Shown here in pieces: positions 32,625 to 32,780 of a stretch of 32,780 bases of DNA (the first letter of the stretch is position 1; each line of letters starts with the position of its first letter). Source of the DNA: Clostridiales bacterium (lineage in GTDB: Bacteria; Bacillota; Clostridia; Peptostreptococcales; Anaerovoracaceae); NCBI GenBank assembly GCA_022775805.1, contig JALFKB010000136.1, positions 1 through 32,780 on the forward strand. The letters run 5' to 3'. The translations under genes were made by a program, and so were the position numbers. Below the pieces are notes generated by a model, which searched no databases, had not been told where the DNA came from, and was given only the letters and a program-made list of their open reading frames with translations.

Positions 32625-32780
32625 TCATATATTGTATAGCATATATACATTTTCCAGCGAGTATTCTTCGGATCTGGTTACCGCCAGCACCTTGAAACCG
32701 TGCTTTTCGTAGAATCTTACATCCTCTTCGCCGTTTGTAAACAGCATAATCGGGAGACCAAGCTCTTCTGCCTTTGCTGT
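32625..32780 (-). CDS. GNAT-family N-acetyltransferase, C-terminal fragment at window edge
   Basis: The last 51 residues of a minus-strand gene that enters from the right edge; it is missing from the ORF track because its start is outside. The sequence reads TAKAEELGLPIMLFTNGEED and then VRFYEKHGFKVL, which is the motif B tail and final strand pair of GNAT acetyltransferases (acetyl-CoA dependent, substrate unknown). The TGA stop is at 32625. It converges on relQ, with the inverted repeat at 32414-32460 between them. Confidence 0.8.
   Translation of the reverse strand, partial: TAKAEELGLPIMLFTNGEEDVRFYEKHGFKVLAVTRSEEYSLENVYMLYNI

Noticed and set aside
32491-32712. 73-codon plus ORF at the right edge
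   Set aside because: Antisense to the GNAT C-terminus and no start signal.

Overview
This looks like a chromosomal core-gene segment of a low-to-mid G+C Firmicute, most probably class Clostridia. It carries a PolC-type replicative polymerase, an AddA-type recombination helicase, RelQ, the rimP-nusA-ylxR-ylxQ-infB cluster and the uppS-cdsA-dxr-rseP-ispG-polC cluster. AGGAGG ribosome binding sites are strong throughout, and the promoters are of the standard vegetative TTGnnn/TATAAT type. I cannot assign a genus from the sequence alone. No phage, insertion sequence, CRISPR array or defence island is visible.

Layout: everything from base 1 to 31385 is on the minus strand, so it is read right to left. 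(1) A divergent intergenic region (31386-31531) separates relQ (plus strand) from a minus-strand group: an EamA-family permease, 5-formyltetrahydrofolate cyclo-ligase, a dynamin-like GTPase and larB. (2) A promoter overlapping the end of larB starts pyrH-frr-uppS-cdsA-dxr-rseP-ispG-polC. This joins UMP kinase and ribosome recycling to lipid carrier, phospholipid and isoprenoid synthesis and to the replicative polymerase. (3) A strong promoter followed by a terminator-like leader hairpin drives rimP-nusA-ylxR-ylxQ-infB-rbfA-nrnA-truB-ribF. (4) A tRNA-Pro(CGG) gene with its own promoter and terminator precedes a D-2-hydroxyacid dehydrogenase and a short homoserine dehydrogenase. (5) rpsO has a strong promoter and a structured leader and is followed by pnp. 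(6) gpmI, an Fe-S flavoprotein-like gene and addA form the last unit. AddA runs off the left edge. On the right edge is the C-terminus of a GNAT acetyltransferase. Between it and relQ lies about 355 bp of gene-free DNA holding five copies of a GTTGAAGC repeat.

Most of the window is ordinary core metabolism and information processing. The main surprise is PolC. The 3'-5' proofreading exonuclease domain normally embedded in its PHP domain is absent and replaced by a linker of about 18 residues, while the polymerase, zinc and clamp-binding features are intact. Other points for a second look are a larB without larC or larE nearby, the attenuator-like leader of the rimP operon, an 11-bp match between the -35 regions of the rpsO and rimP promoters, a pair of direct repeats upstream of the rpsO promoter, and the repeats around relQ. 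All coordinates and motif calls were made by eye, without database searches.
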